This document shows, one piece after another, positions 1 to 10,529 of a DNA stretch of 64,000 nt. The stretch lies in contig BRYA01000223.1 of assembly GCA_030267965.1 (NCBI GenBank), forward strand, positions 1 to 64,000, in the 5' to 3' direction. The translations under genes were made by a program, and so were the position numbers. Each line of letters starts with the position of its first letter. The first letter of the stretch is position 1. The DNA comes from Triparma columacea (Eukaryota; Sar; Bolidophyceae; Parmales; Triparmaceae). Below the pieces are notes generated by a model. The model ran no database searches. It saw only the letters and a list, made by a program, of their open reading frames with translations, and had not been told where the DNA came from.

Positions 1-60
1 CAACCCCAACTCCATCCCCAACTCCAACCCCAACCCCAACTCCATCCCCAATTCCAACAG
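1..60. repeat. Two-copy 30-bp tandem repeat
   Basis: Two nearly identical 30-bp copies of a CCAACYCC-rich unit occupy 1-30 and 31-60. In the third forward frame they read as Thr-Pro-Ser-Pro repeats. The array is cut by the left edge, so its true copy number is unknown. Confidence 0.75.
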
Positions 61-128
61 GCTTCCCAATCGGTCCCGATCCCGAGTATACGCCTGCTTT
101 TCTCCTAGAAATGTTGCTGCCCTATTAG
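3..128 (+). CDS. Possible C-terminal end of a plus-strand gene (partial)
   Basis: The frame starting at base 3 is open from the window edge to a TAG at 126-128. It gives a Thr/Pro-rich stretch, then a mixed tail ending in LLEMLLPY. The tail is not low complexity, which favours a real C-terminus, but nothing here identifies a family. The stop would directly abut the stop (129-131) of the opposite-strand START gene. The alternative is that this is simply the repeat-rich 3' flank of that gene. Confidence is low because only 126 bases are visible. Confidence 0.3.
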   Translation, partial: TPTPSPTPTPTPTPSPIPTGFPIGPDPEYTPAFLLEMLLPY

Positions 129-3100
129 TTACTCCCCATTGTCATCTTCTTCCGGCACAATACTGCTTACTTTAGCCTTCCCACCTCCTACCCCTATAAT
201 ACCTCTTCCATCAGCGCCTCCAACACTTGTTCTCCTAAGACTTGCTCTCAAAGCCCCCGCTAGACCCCCCTCAGCTTCAGCATCAACACTTGCTCTCCTA
301 ACACTCTCTCTCCTTCTAGCATCTCCATCTGAAGGAATGAAATCAACAGGAACCGCAGCTTTTATCACATCAGTGAACCACTCTGGCTGCTCCTCTTCCC
401 ATTTAGCCCAGTTTAACTTAACCCATTTCTTAACTTCTCCTTCAATTGAGACCCAATGATGCCTTGAGCAATAAGAAAAGATTTGAATCTTCTTAGCATC
501 ACTTTCTCCTTCAAGGAAAAATGCCATTGAGTAGTCCTTTGATTTCTGTGTGCTCCAGAAGGTGTGCCAGTACTTCCTCTCAATGTTCAAAAAGAAGACA
601 GCAACGCACATGGTAGTTATTAGTATGAAATACTTCATAATTGATGATGCAATATCAATTGCTCGCTCATCAACATGAGGTAAAGCTATTAATATTGACA
701 CTGGCAGGCTTCCCATTGTCAACAGAAGACCAAACAACCAATATGCTCCCCCAACTTCATTAGGATGTCTAAACTGCGCAATTGAAGTGAAGTCTACAAT
801 GATCTTTATAATGACTCTACCTATAATGCTCATCACAATCTCTGCCTTCCCCCCTATTGGAAGCCAGTACCAAAAGTCTCCCCTCAATATCTTAACCAAC
901 ATGTACAAACCAAGGTCTGCTCCAATGTAGAGAAAGGCCCAACTACCTCCAATCAACCCAAGAAGGACTATTGTTGTACATCTTATGAGAAGAATCCCAG
1001 CGGACAAGAACAACATGGACACAAACACTATTGTTCTCTTGCTTGCTTTTGCAGGTATATACCCATAAAAGTCTGGTGCATCTTTTCTAAAAGAAGGGTC
1101 AGTGTCCCAATCATAACTAACTGTTGCAGAGGCAAAGCCTGTTGTAATTGCTGACACTGCAACTGAAAGCCATGCTGAAGTGCCAACCTCTTTTTCACTT
1201 GTTGCTATAGCCATAAGTTGGATGATGACTCCAGGAATTGCCTCAGCAAACATCTCAATACTTTTCATGAAAGTCATCTCAAACATTGGATCAGATGCAG
1301 TCCCAACCTCTTGCTTTGCTCCAGTTGCAACCCTGTAAGCATCAACTGCAGGCTTGTACCCGAGCAAGATTGGAATCCACTCCTGCAACACCCTCCTCAT
1401 CCCCAGCTTCCTGTTCTGTGCCAAAACAATAAGCATCTGAAGCCCAATTGACATTACCAAACTTGCCAAAGAAGCTTTAAAGTGCCCATACTTCTTACCT
1501 CTCCAAAACTTGTTCGTCACATACACATCAGTCAGCAAATCAAGCATGCTTGTGGCAGCACCAACAGTTACCCTTGCCTTTAAGCCTAAGGTAGACTTCA
1601 TGAATAGTTTCATACTTATCTCCTCAAGCATGGGTCTTACCCACTCTTGTTCATTCATAACTTCTTGCACTTCAGTGAATTGATGCGCCCACTCATCTAC
1701 AGCATGAGCAGAAGTCAAAGTAGTCAACATGACTGCTGTCATTGCACTCCCAATCTCCCACCCCCTGGCTTCCTCCTCACTATTATCTTCTCCCTCATTT
1801 GTTGCTCTCCTTTTAAATTTGTTCATAACCACAGCATACAGCATAGTTCTCATGAAACCATGCTGCTCTGTAATCTCTTTCAGTGCCCTATTGGCCACAA
1901 TAAACTCCCTCACGACCTCTACCTTACTGTCCCCAATTTTCCTTTTCTTCACTCTCTCCATCAGCTGCTCTCCAAACCTCTTCCCATCCTGCTCCCTTGC
2001 TTCAGTGCTCTTAAGAAGGTTGTCAAAGTAGTAAGCAGCATCAGTTGCCATGCCCAGGTGCTTGATTACACTCTTTTTGCTGGCAGCTTTTCCTAAACAC
2101 TCATGTCTAGTCACCAATACAACCTCTGTCTTATTCTGGTCTACCTCGCAAAACTTTGCAGCAGTGAAATGTCCTTTGTGTTCAACTGTGTCTACAAGTG
2201 TGTTGTTGTTAACTCTGTGAAGCTTGAGCTGGGAGTCAACCCCATTTTTAAGGTCCCAGAAGAATGCTGCAACTTCCTTGTGGGGTGCTCTCACAGTTAT
2301 TGAAGTCTTCCCCCATCCCATTCCCTTCTCTGCCTTTATCAATGTTCGCCCACTCAATCGACTACTGATCTCTTGAGCTCCGTCAATCTCATCAAAGTGA
2401 CTTTTAATCCCTGGTGCCCCCTCAATTGCAATCTCCTCAAACTTTGCAATGGTCTGCTGTCTCTTGAAGATGTCAATCTCTTGGCTCTTGTCAAATTTCT
2501 TTCTCAAGTCTGAGACTGTTGCAAGAAACTTTGGGACAATTGTGTTTTTGATGATTGAAATTACAAAGTCTATGACACCACCAAGGTCTATATTTGTTGT
2601 CAGGGTAACTGATGTTTGTGGCACACCTCCAATAGGCTCAAGTGGCTCAAATACCCACACTGTGTGTGCCTTTAATAACACATTCCCAGCCTTCACTGGA
2701 AAGTGTTTGTGTAGTTCTTCTGTGTCTGCAAGATCAATAATTACTTTGCCATCATCTTGCTTTAACCAGGTAACCTTACTCCTTGTCTCACGTGGAGAAA
2801 ATCCAGGGATCCCAAGCTCTCTTGTTGTTATGTAGTAGAGAGTGTGGGGATTAACATATACTACCTTCATAGTGGTTATCCCATTCATTTTCGCTTTCTT
2901 CATTTCGTCTCTGCTGTTTAGACTGGTAATCTCAGTTGCTGCACACTCTTCCACACTCGCATCAACCACAGTAGTGGCAAATCCAGTCCCACTGCTTGCC
3001 CCATCAACATGAACTAGCTTCATCTTGACCCTTTCATCAGGACTCTGCAGCTCATCAAAGGTCTTATCCACCTTGCACTTCTCATAGAACTCCTTCCCAT

Positions 3101-5483
3101 TCCTGATTGCTTTCTTCTCCTCCTCTGTATAATCTTGGTGTTCATTCTTGATAATGTTGGCAAGAGAGGCCAGTGCAGCTTTATCAACCTCTTCATCCCG
3201 CTTGAAGGAATCCCTGAGCACTGCTATTGTACTAAGCACGTACGGGGTTGATCTTTTGACAACTTTCACAGGAATGTACCCTCCTGTGTCCATAAACTGG
3301 GTCAATGTGAGTTTACATTGGTGAACACCATTATGATCCTTAATGTTCTTGGCAGTAAGAATGCCACTTGTTGTAGCTTTCACAAGCTTTCCTAGATTTC
3401 CTCCATAATCCACCTTCTCTTCTGATGGTACAAATGCTACAGACATGGTGTCATCTTGATGTCCTTTTTGCCATACATATCTCATCACAAACTCTCTTTT
3501 GTGAAGAGGGAAAGGAAGCTTCCTTACTGTTACAAACACCTTCTCGTTTACCCTTCCCTCACCCAACTTCTTTATCTCCAGCCTTGCAGGGTTGCCTTCC
3601 TCTCTATCCTCTGACGTCCTCTCCCTACTGCAGAACTCAAAGAACCAAGCAACTGCTTCCTCGGCTGAACAGTCGGTGATACACTCAGCTCTACCAAAAG
3701 TGAGTGTCTTTTTTCCTTTCTCCTGCTGCTTGTACTTGATCTCCATCTTCACTCCCTCATAAGGTGACTCAAGAGGCCCCCACCCTTCTTCATCCTCCCC
3801 ACCAAAGAGCTCCTCCACCTCCTCAAACACCTTCTTCTGGTCCTCCTTCAACTCAACCCCCTCCCTCATCCTCTCCACTAAGGCCCCCCTGACCTCAGCA
3901 TCAACTTCCTCCCCGTTCCTCCTGAACTTCTTCTGCAACCTGTTGGCCTCAACAAGCTCATTCTTTGCAAGGTAGTCAATTGCATTGTCCATCAGTGTCT
4001 TTTGAATGCCACTGAATTTCAGATCAACTGATTGAATGCGTGTCACTCTACAGACATTTGGGGCAATCTCATTGAAGAAGTAGACACCTTTAGTCTCTGC
4101 GAGCACAAATCCTTCCTTACTGAGGTCCTTGAAGCCTCCTCCAGGGTACTCTGTCAGTGGCACAAAAGCTAATATGTATGAAGTCTGGCCATTCTCAAGT
4201 TTGACTTCCTTCCACACATACCAAATCTCAAATAGTCTATTGTTGAAGGCAGGGACCTTCTCGCCCAAATGAAAGTGCATGCTTCTAGTTCCCTCAAAAT
4301 CATTCCTGATCACCCTTGGTAAGTTCCCATTATTTTTCAAGTGCTCCTCTGAATTCTCAAATGTGTCAAGCAGAAATTCCTCTGCCAATACACCCTTTGC
4401 TGACTTGTCCACAGTGACCCCAAAGGCTCCCCACACCTTGTCCCCCTCTCTCCACAGGAACTTGTCAATGCCCTCCTTCAGTGTCCCCTTGACTCTCTTT
4501 CCCCTCTTGTAGAGTTGCTCCTCCAGCCCTGCGACACTTTCCAGCATCCTGTCTTCTTCCTCAGTAAGAGTTGGCACATTGGGCATCAAGAATTCTACAA
4601 ATTGCTTCTTCCTCCGCTCGTCAATGACAGCAGGCTGTCTGAACTCATTCATGATTTCATTGAGAATTCCCTTCAATGAGGTATAGGCAGACTTGGTGTC
4701 GCTTTTTCCGTCACTTTTGAAACTAGGGCGTGCACTCTTGAAACTAGGCCGTGCACTTATGAAACTAGGGCGCGCACTCTTTGAGCTTTTGTTTGTGCTA
4801 ATGCCAACTTCCGATTTTGTCCCTGTTACCCTCTCCTCTGCCTTAAGAGTTCCCACCATGGTGACTGCAGTTTGTCCAAACTCAAAGTCAGTGAAGCTGA
4901 GCTGCCCCTTAATGACACCTCGGTGGACAGTGTTTATTGACGCTAGAATTTTGCCAAGCATCGCAGTTGCCTCATCAGAAAGGTCGTCCTCATCAAGGGG
5001 TGACAACTCCATAATGTTCGTCGATTTGTCAGGAGATACGACTTTGACGTCGAGGAGAAATTCAACAAACTTATTCCTGCTGCCGTAGTGCTGCCAGTAG
5101 ACGAGTCTGTGAATGACTCCTTCCTTTACCTCATACTCCTGGAGAGTCTTCCTTCGGAACTTGCCCTGCTCACAATCAATGAGGAGAAAGTCAATGATCT
5201 TGTCACGCTCGTCGTGGAAGACACCAGCGAGCTCAATAACCTTCACATCGACGCCGGTAGAGTTGTCTATGAGGCCTTCAATGGCTCCTCGGTCATCCAG
5301 AAGCTTCACAAGTTTACCTTGTTCGGGTCCAAGAGCTGCGTAATCGATATCTACAGGACCGTGTATTGCGGAGGGGGTGTGATTTGGGCTGGAGAGGGGC
5401 TCAGAGGCGAGGTTGGTCTCGCCAGCATCATTCACGACTCCCGCTTGCTCGTCCTCCTGCTTGGGGCTAACTTTCATGCTCAT
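129..5483 (-). CDS. Giant intronless multi-START membrane protein with XK-related-like C-terminal region
   Basis: The protein is 1784 aa with no intron. The frame stays open 51 codons upstream, but the first ATGs are at 5483 and 5477; I use 5483. Residues roughly 306-540, 548-780, 784-1000 and 1014-1180 look like four diverged START-type lipid-binding modules, each with alternating hydrophobic strands and an amphipathic end helix. Near residues 230-258 there is a short RPSF/KSA repeat. From about 1295 to 1630 there are eight or nine hydrophobic segments. The first part resembles XK-related lipid scramblases (a TSMLDLLTDV start and a later EAIPGVIIQLMA segment, like the family's ESAPQLVLQL). 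The C-terminal tail is basic with RRxS sites. A role in lipid binding and movement at a membrane is inferred. The START assignment is moderate and the XKR assignment weaker. The sequence is less GC-rich than the spliced neighbours. Confidence 0.7.
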   Translation of the reverse strand: MSMKVSPKQEDEQAGVVNDAGETNLASEPLSSPNHTPSAIHGPVDIDYAALGPEQGKLVKLLDDRGAIEGLIDNSTGVDVKVIELAGVFHDERDKIIDFLLIDCEQGKFRRKTLQEYEVKEGVIHRLVYWQHYGSRNKFVEFLLDVKVVSPDKSTNIMELSPLDEDDLSDEATAMLGKILASINTVHRGVIKGQLSFTDFEFGQTAVTMVGTLKAEERVTGTKSEVGISTNKSSKSARPSFISARPSFKSARPSFKSDGKSDTKSAYTSLKGILNEIMNEFRQPAVIDERRKKQFVEFLMPNVPTLTEEEDRMLESVAGLEEQLYKRGKRVKGTLKEGIDKFLWREGDKVWGAFGVTVDKSAKGVLAEEFLLDTFENSEEHLKNNGNLPRVIRNDFEGTRSMHFHLGEKVPAFNNRLFEIWYVWKEVKLENGQTSYILAFVPLTEYPGGGFKDLSKEGFVLAETKGVYFFNEIAPNVCRVTRIQSVDLKFSGIQKTLMDNAIDYLAKNELVEANRLQKKFRRNGEEVDAEVRGALVERMREGVELKEDQKKVFEEVEELFGGEDEEGWGPLESPYEGVKMEIKYKQQEKGKKTLTFGRAECITDCSAEEAVAWFFEFCSRERTSEDREEGNPARLEIKKLGEGRVNEKVFVTVRKLPFPLHKREFVMRYVWQKGHQDDTMSVAFVPSEEKVDYGGNLGKLVKATTSGILTAKNIKDHNGVHQCKLTLTQFMDTGGYIPVKVVKRSTPYVLSTIAVLRDSFKRDEEVDKAALASLANIIKNEHQDYTEEEKKAIRNGKEFYEKCKVDKTFDELQSPDERVKMKLVHVDGASSGTGFATTVVDASVEECAATEITSLNSRDEMKKAKMNGITTMKVVYVNPHTLYYITTRELGIPGFSPRETRSKVTWLKQDDGKVIIDLADTEELHKHFPVKAGNVLLKAHTVWVFEPLEPIGGVPQTSVTLTTNIDLGGVIDFVISIIKNTIVPKFLATVSDLRKKFDKSQEIDIFKRQQTIAKFEEIAIEGAPGIKSHFDEIDGAQEISSRLSGRTLIKAEKGMGWGKTSITVRAPHKEVAAFFWDLKNGVDSQLKLHRVNNNTLVDTVEHKGHFTAAKFCEVDQNKTEVVLVTRHECLGKAASKKSVIKHLGMATDAAYYFDNLLKSTEAREQDGKRFGEQLMERVKKRKIGDSKVEVVREFIVANRALKEITEQHGFMRTMLYAVVMNKFKRRATNEGEDNSEEEARGWEIGSAMTAVMLTTLTSAHAVDEWAHQFTEVQEVMNEQEWVRPMLEEISMKLFMKSTLGLKARVTVGAATSMLDLLTDVYVTNKFWRGKKYGHFKASLASLVMSIGLQMLIVLAQNRKLGMRRVLQEWIPILLGYKPAVDAYRVATGAKQEVGTASDPMFEMTFMKSIEMFAEAIPGVIIQLMAIATSEKEVGTSAWLSVAVSAITTGFASATVSYDWDTDPSFRKDAPDFYGYIPAKASKRTIVFVSMLFLSAGILLIRCTTIVLLGLIGGSWAFLYIGADLGLYMLVKILRGDFWYWLPIGGKAEIVMSIIGRVIIKIIVDFTSIAQFRHPNEVGGAYWLFGLLLTMGSLPVSILIALPHVDERAIDIASSIMKYFILITTMCVAVFFLNIERKYWHTFWSTQKSKDYSMAFFLEGESDAKKIQIFSYCSRHHWVSIEGEVKKWVKLNWAKWEEEQPEWFTDVIKAAVPVDFIPSDGDARRRESVRRASVDAEAEGGLAGALRASLRRTSVGGADGRGIIGVGGGKAKVSSIVPEEDDNGE

Positions 5484-6456
5484 GAGGGGGGGAAGGCTGA
5501 AAGGTGGAAGGTTAGTTTGGGGATAAGTGAGATGTCTTTTTAAACGGTATCGGTCGCGGCGAGATGATGAGGGGCAACAAGAGTTTTCGCTAGTTAATAT
5601 ACGGCGATTGACTCCAGTGCAGTCAACCAAGCCCACCGTCCTGGTCGAGGCACCAAGGTGGATTTAAGCTGCGCTTTTATTTTTACGTTGCGGCCGTTTT
5701 TTCCTCAATTTACGTCTCGTACCCAACAAGTTTGAGTCTCTATGCACATTCTTACCTTCAACGAAGCTTACAGGGGCTAATTCTTGGGGTTTACTTTAGC
5801 TGAGGACGGGAGGGGGAAAGGGGGGGAGGTGGTGAGGGATAAAGGGTGGTATGTTCGTCAAAAGACGTCAGAAAATCCGGGCGTAGGGTACTGTAAGCCC
5901 GGGAGTGTAGCTAAAATCCCCGTCGGGCCTCTCATGAAGATATATAATCCGTGGAACCTCATTTACTGGTTTCGGGGAGCTCTTCTGAATTTCTATATAC
6001 GGCCGAGTGTGTGTTTCTTTTGCATTAAACGCTCCAATCAATCGACAATGGTCACTCCTCGTACGTCCTCACCTCTAATTTTTCGCTTTTCTTTGTTATT
6101 TTCCAAAGTTGAAAGATGTGGTTCAAAGTTGGTTGCATTTACTATTTACTAAACTCCCAGGGCCGTCCCGGTGCCCTCCCTCATTCACCTTCGGTCGCCA
6201 AAGCGCGAAAAAGCCATAATAAGCCAATGTTTAATGGTTGCATTTACTAAACTCTCAGGGCCCACTTTCGGTCGCCAAAGCACTTTGAACGCCATAAAAG
6301 TCAATGTATTGACAGGGCGATCGAAGGGGTCGACTTAGCCATTCTACCCTAACAGTGGGTTACATCATTTCTTAACAACAACACTTCAAATTTACCACGT
6401 CCCTTCCCCCTCCCGCCCCCCTTGCCTTCTCAACCTACCCGCCCCACCAACCCCTC
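5484..6456. other. Intergenic region, no supported gene
   Basis: This holds the upstream region of the START gene and the downstream region of the RCC1 gene. A 122-codon plus-strand frame at 5784-6152 has no recognisable domain and mixed composition, so I do not call it. A TATATAAT-like stretch lies near 5940. A direct repeat occupies 6131-6308 and is listed separately. Confidence 0.6.
6131..6308. repeat. Two-copy direct repeat, about 105 and 73 bp
   Basis: Copy A (6131-6235) and copy B (6236-6308) both begin GGTTGCATTTACT, continue with an AAACTC-CAGGGCC block and share TTCGGTCGCCAAAGC (6190-6204 and 6267-6281). Each then has a GCCATAA-AAG/TCAATGT-like end. Copy B is shorter because of internal deletions. 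It could be a satellite fragment or a decayed mobile-element end. Confidence 0.7.
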
Positions 6457-9400
6457 TCATAGGCCCTCCCTCCTCAGTATCAGCTTTACCCATATGCATC
6501 CCACCATGTCCCCCTTGACGCTGACGAGGGGGTAGGGTTTTCCGTCCCCAATCTCAGCCTCGCTTGGGACCCTGTCGATTTCTTCGAAGCTGACGCAGCA
6601 TGATGATTTAGCGATGCCGTTCTGGATGACCTCCAAAACAACTTCGCCTCGTTCAGCCTCCCCCTGGTCGATTGACTGGAAGATTAGAGTCTCAGACCAC
6701 ACTGGTTTGTTGCCTGTGGCGACTCGGGTCAGCTTCTGGCCTCCCATCCACTTGACCGAAATCCTCCTTCTCGTCGGGCCACACCATCCCCCGTTTTTCA
6801 TGCCCTCCCCCCTGACAATAGTTGCTACGAGCTTAAAGCTTCTTAACTTCTTGAGGGCTGCAAGGAATTGCATCCTAAGTCCTTTTTTGAAAACCCCCAT
6901 CTCCTCAAGCGCGCTGTCGGTGAACTCAACGTTCTTGGAAATGCTGTCAAGACTTCCAAATCCGCTGCCAGTTAAGCTTTCGTATAACTCGCCGAGGTCG
7001 TGCTTTTCCAACCACCTCGCAAGATCGACCCCTCCCTTCCCAACTGGAGCTGCGGCCCGGGAACTGTTTGTTGTCGAGCCGCCTCGGCTAGAGTTGTTGA
7101 AAAAGGTAGTAGTTCCGATGGTCCTTCCTGTGCTAGGTGTTGATCTCATGTACGTGGTTGGTGTTGTCATACCAACTCCGTCAGCATCCTCCTTCGCTGG
7201 ATAACTGTGTGTTGGCGGTGATTCATCTTCCTGCATCTCCGTATCACCCTTCCCTAGCTGATTACCGAGTGCGTACTTTTTCCTGTAGTTCTCCTCGCCT
7301 GAGAAGCCCTGGTAGCCAAACCTTGCAAGGGTGTCCCCGTACTTGAAAAGGGTCTCCCTCGAGTATAGCTCTGGAGACTGCGGAGCGTACTTTGGGACGC
7401 CATTGACCCTGAGGGATATCGCCCCTTCTCCTTCGTCGAGCCACTCATCTTCTTCCACGTGGCCTAGAGAGGATGTTCCATCATGACTCCTGTGAGGAGA
7501 GGGTGATGAGACCGCGATCTTTGATGCTGCGTGAATCGCGAAGAGTGAAAATTTATTAAGTATTTGCTGTTCATTAGTTGGGGGTATACCAACCCCCCCT
7601 CCCCACGCATTTCTCCGCTTTAGTCTGCTTCCCATCTATCATCTCACCTGCTTTGGGCCCATGCTCGCCCCCCTCCCTCCCCCCACTCATAAGGCTAGAC
7701 CCTGGGTTGTTGAGGAGGGGGGCGTCAAAGTCAATAGAGTTCACTGAGCTTTCCAGACTGACGTCACCACCGCGGTTTCTCCCGTCGGTCTTCTCCCCCC
7801 CAATCCTATCATCCTCCAAGCTGGACTCCTCGTCAAAGTCTTGCAGAACTTCTTCGTTATCCTCTTGGTAGGAACTCTCCATCTCCGACTCGTCAAAGGT
7901 AGTTTCCGTTTCGACGAGGACAAGAGCATGAACCGAACCGATTGCGCAGGCAGCTACGTTACAGTCCTTCAAAGCGTCGACAAGTTTAGGCTCATAAACA
8001 TTCTTGACGTCCTCATGACCTAAGGCACCGAAACCCCCCCCCCAACTAAATATCGATCCAACGGCCGTGATGGCTACAGAGCTAAATTCCCCTGCGGCTA
8101 TGCTGACGCACTGCTGGCCGCTGAGCCCACTTACGACCTCCGGCGTGCTGATGCAAAGGTTGCCCTCGGACTGTCCAAGCTGACCGTAGCTGGGGAGGGG
8201 GGGTTAGGGGGAAGGTAGACAAGCAATATCTCAAAACCAACGCAACCAAAACCAAGACAACAAACACAACCACGACCACGACCACATACCCACTCACCCT
8301 CCGTTGCCCCACGAATAAACCTCTCCGACCGAATCAAGAGCCATAGAATGGTCGTACCCGCTGCAAATATCTATGATTTCCACTCCTGAAAGCAGAGCTA
8401 CCCGAGTTGGCGTCAACCTCGGGTTCGCATCACTCAAACCCAGCAGACCGTTCCCGCTGCCCCACGAAAAGAGCTCTCCAGTTGCCGTCAGACACAGTGT
8501 GTGTCCATACGCGGCCTCTACCTTGGTGACAATCTCTTCGCTGAGGGGCTTGACAATTTGGGGCTTTGAGTAGTTTTTCTTGTCGTTATGCCCTAATTGG
8601 CCGTGACCTCCGTATCCCCAAGTGTACAAGTTTCCCTCGACTGATACAGCTGCGCTGTAAGCAACACCGGCGGATATATTATTTATCGATGTGTGGGAGA
8701 GGGAGCGGATCATCTCTGGGACTGGGCGGTTGTTTGAGTCGCCATGGCCCAACCTTCCGTAGTAATTGCGCCCCCAGCTGAAGACCTTCCTGCTCTCAGT
8801 CACGGCAAGGCAGTGCATCTCCCCGCAAGCAATTGCCGTGACAATTTGGTCGGCAATCGGCCCAAAGCTGCGACGAGCGTGGACAGTCGCAAAAAGGTTT
8901 GCGTTAATTTAGTGGGCCAGTTGCTGATTCTCCTTGTTCTACGCTCGCTCACCTAATCTTGGTAGGGTGGGGTGCGTTGTCTTCTGTTCCCAACCCGAGC
9001 CTTCCATCATGCCCTAAGCCCCATGCGTAAATTCCCCCGTCCAACGAGAGGGCGAGAGTGTGGTCCCTGCCAGCAGCGATGCTCTTTATCCTCCCAGTGA
9101 AGTGTCTTATGGGAAGCGGCTTGAGGACGTGGGGGGCGGAGTTGCCATGAAGCCCCAGCCTCCCGTTCTCCGCCTTTCCACAGACGAGGAGCTTCATGTG
9201 GCCATTGGATGACTTTTGGGATCCAGGGGAGGAGAATTTGTGTTTTTCAGGTGTCGTTGAATTGCTCTTTGTGTGCATATAAGGCGAGCTTATTGATATT
9301 CGAACCTGTTTTTCTTCCGCTTCTGTGTGGTCATGCTCGTCAATATCATGGACATGAAAGTCGTTGCTTACAGCGTGATCATTTTCGTCGTCGTCGTCGT

Positions 9401-10151
9401 CGTCGTCGTCGTCATTTTCATCGGCGTCTTCGTTTTTCTTTTCACTTGTGATTGGATCAAATATTTCAGCAATCGAAACCCTCTTGGGTGGCGAAGTGTT
9501 TGGCGTAGAGGCATTTGTAGACTGATTCGACGCCGATATTGGGGTGGAGAAGGACGTAGGTGGTGTAGAGGATGCCGCCGGGGTTGAAACTCCTGCTGAG
9601 GTTGATGCCTGGGGTGAAGGGGGAGGGGAGGAGTAAGAGTGGGTTAGAGGCTTGAATCATCGAATCGCTCGCTCTTACTCCCGCATCTCAAGTCCCCCCA
9701 CCCCCCCCCTCACCTTCTTGTTGGCCCTCCTCAGTTTAGCAGGAGGTGGACCAGGAGGGAGTTTGGTGCTATATTTTTCAACTAAATCGCCGCTTTTCTC
9801 CTCTATGAGCTTGGTTTCAACGAGAGATGTAGTCTCTTTCACCGTTACGAACTCCTCGTTGTCCGGTCCTTGAGTCGAAGATTCTATTGAGAAGGAGGTA
9901 GAAGGCCTCGAGAAGGTGTCCTGTGGTGTTGTTGGTGCCCCGGTGCTTCCCCTGCTATTATTCCTCCTATCTGACGCGTTTGAAGCCGGGGGAGTCGTAA
10001 ACCTGTTGTCTTCGACGCCTTCGAGGTCGTGGGTACTGCTTGAACCACCAGTACTTCCCAGCGACTGTTGACGAGATGCCCTCCTGCTATGACGGTTCGC
10101 CGTACGAGAACGGATTTGATCTAGCGTAGAGGCTTGGGAGTAATTTGACAT
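6457..10151 (-). CDS. RCC1-repeat protein with SAM and C2-like domains
   Basis: Five exons: 10151-9714, 9608-8953, 8867-8298, 8189-7648 and 7526-6457. All junctions are GT-AG with matching phases, giving 1091 aa. Residues 1-280 are Ser/Thr/Pro-rich with an Asp run coded by a GAC array. Residues about 284-643 form an RCC1-type seven-bladed propeller: repeated AAGxxHTLAL, VYSWGxGxxGxLG and YGQLG motifs are clear. An acidic linker follows. A SAM domain lies near 903-967 (LARWLEKHDLGELY start, EEMGVFKKGLR end). The last 120 residues are beta-rich and C2-like. RCC1 propellers act in Ran exchange or as protein scaffolds. With SAM and C2-like parts, a membrane or cytoskeletal scaffold is more likely than a nuclear exchange factor. 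The upstream frame is open but belongs to the duplicated flank of the next gene, so I start at the ATG at 10151. Confidence 0.82.
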
Positions 10152-10529
10152 CGGGTGTGTGTGATTTTTTCGTTTAAGTGCGCATTTGAGGGGGAAGTTG
10201 GGAATTCGGTGAACAAGGTTGTTTTTAAGCCTTCTTCGGACCTTCGAAAGCCAGGACCCCTTTTCCCAACCTTGTTTGTAAAAGAAAAAAGGCCTGTCTG
10301 CGCCGTACAACTAGATATTTTTAGCAATTGAACCAAAGAAGGCCACTCGGATTAATCCTACGGCAAATTTAACCACAAAGTTCCTTGTAAAGTTTCATGT
10401 CCCAAAAGTTTTTCCTGGTTTGTCAAGGCAGGGGGGGGAGGAAGGGGGCAGGGGGCAACGTGGTCAGTCCGGTGCTGCAAACAACAACAATCCCCCCCTT
10501 CCGCGACCTCTCTCTCTCTCTCTCTCCGC
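10152..10529. other. Intergenic: RCC1 promoter and sulfotransferase 3' flank
   Basis: No gene is seen. About 10263-10529 is one copy of the duplicated sulfotransferase 3' flank (also at about 11565-11866). It contains a CT dinucleotide run beside the sulfotransferase stop. Confidence 0.6.

Noticed and set aside
5784..6152. 122-codon plus-strand open frame between two genes
   Set aside because: No domain, biased composition and overlap with a non-coding direct repeat.
9380..9416. GTC/GAC trinucleotide run considered as microsatellite feature
   Set aside because: It simply codes the Asp run of the RCC1 protein.
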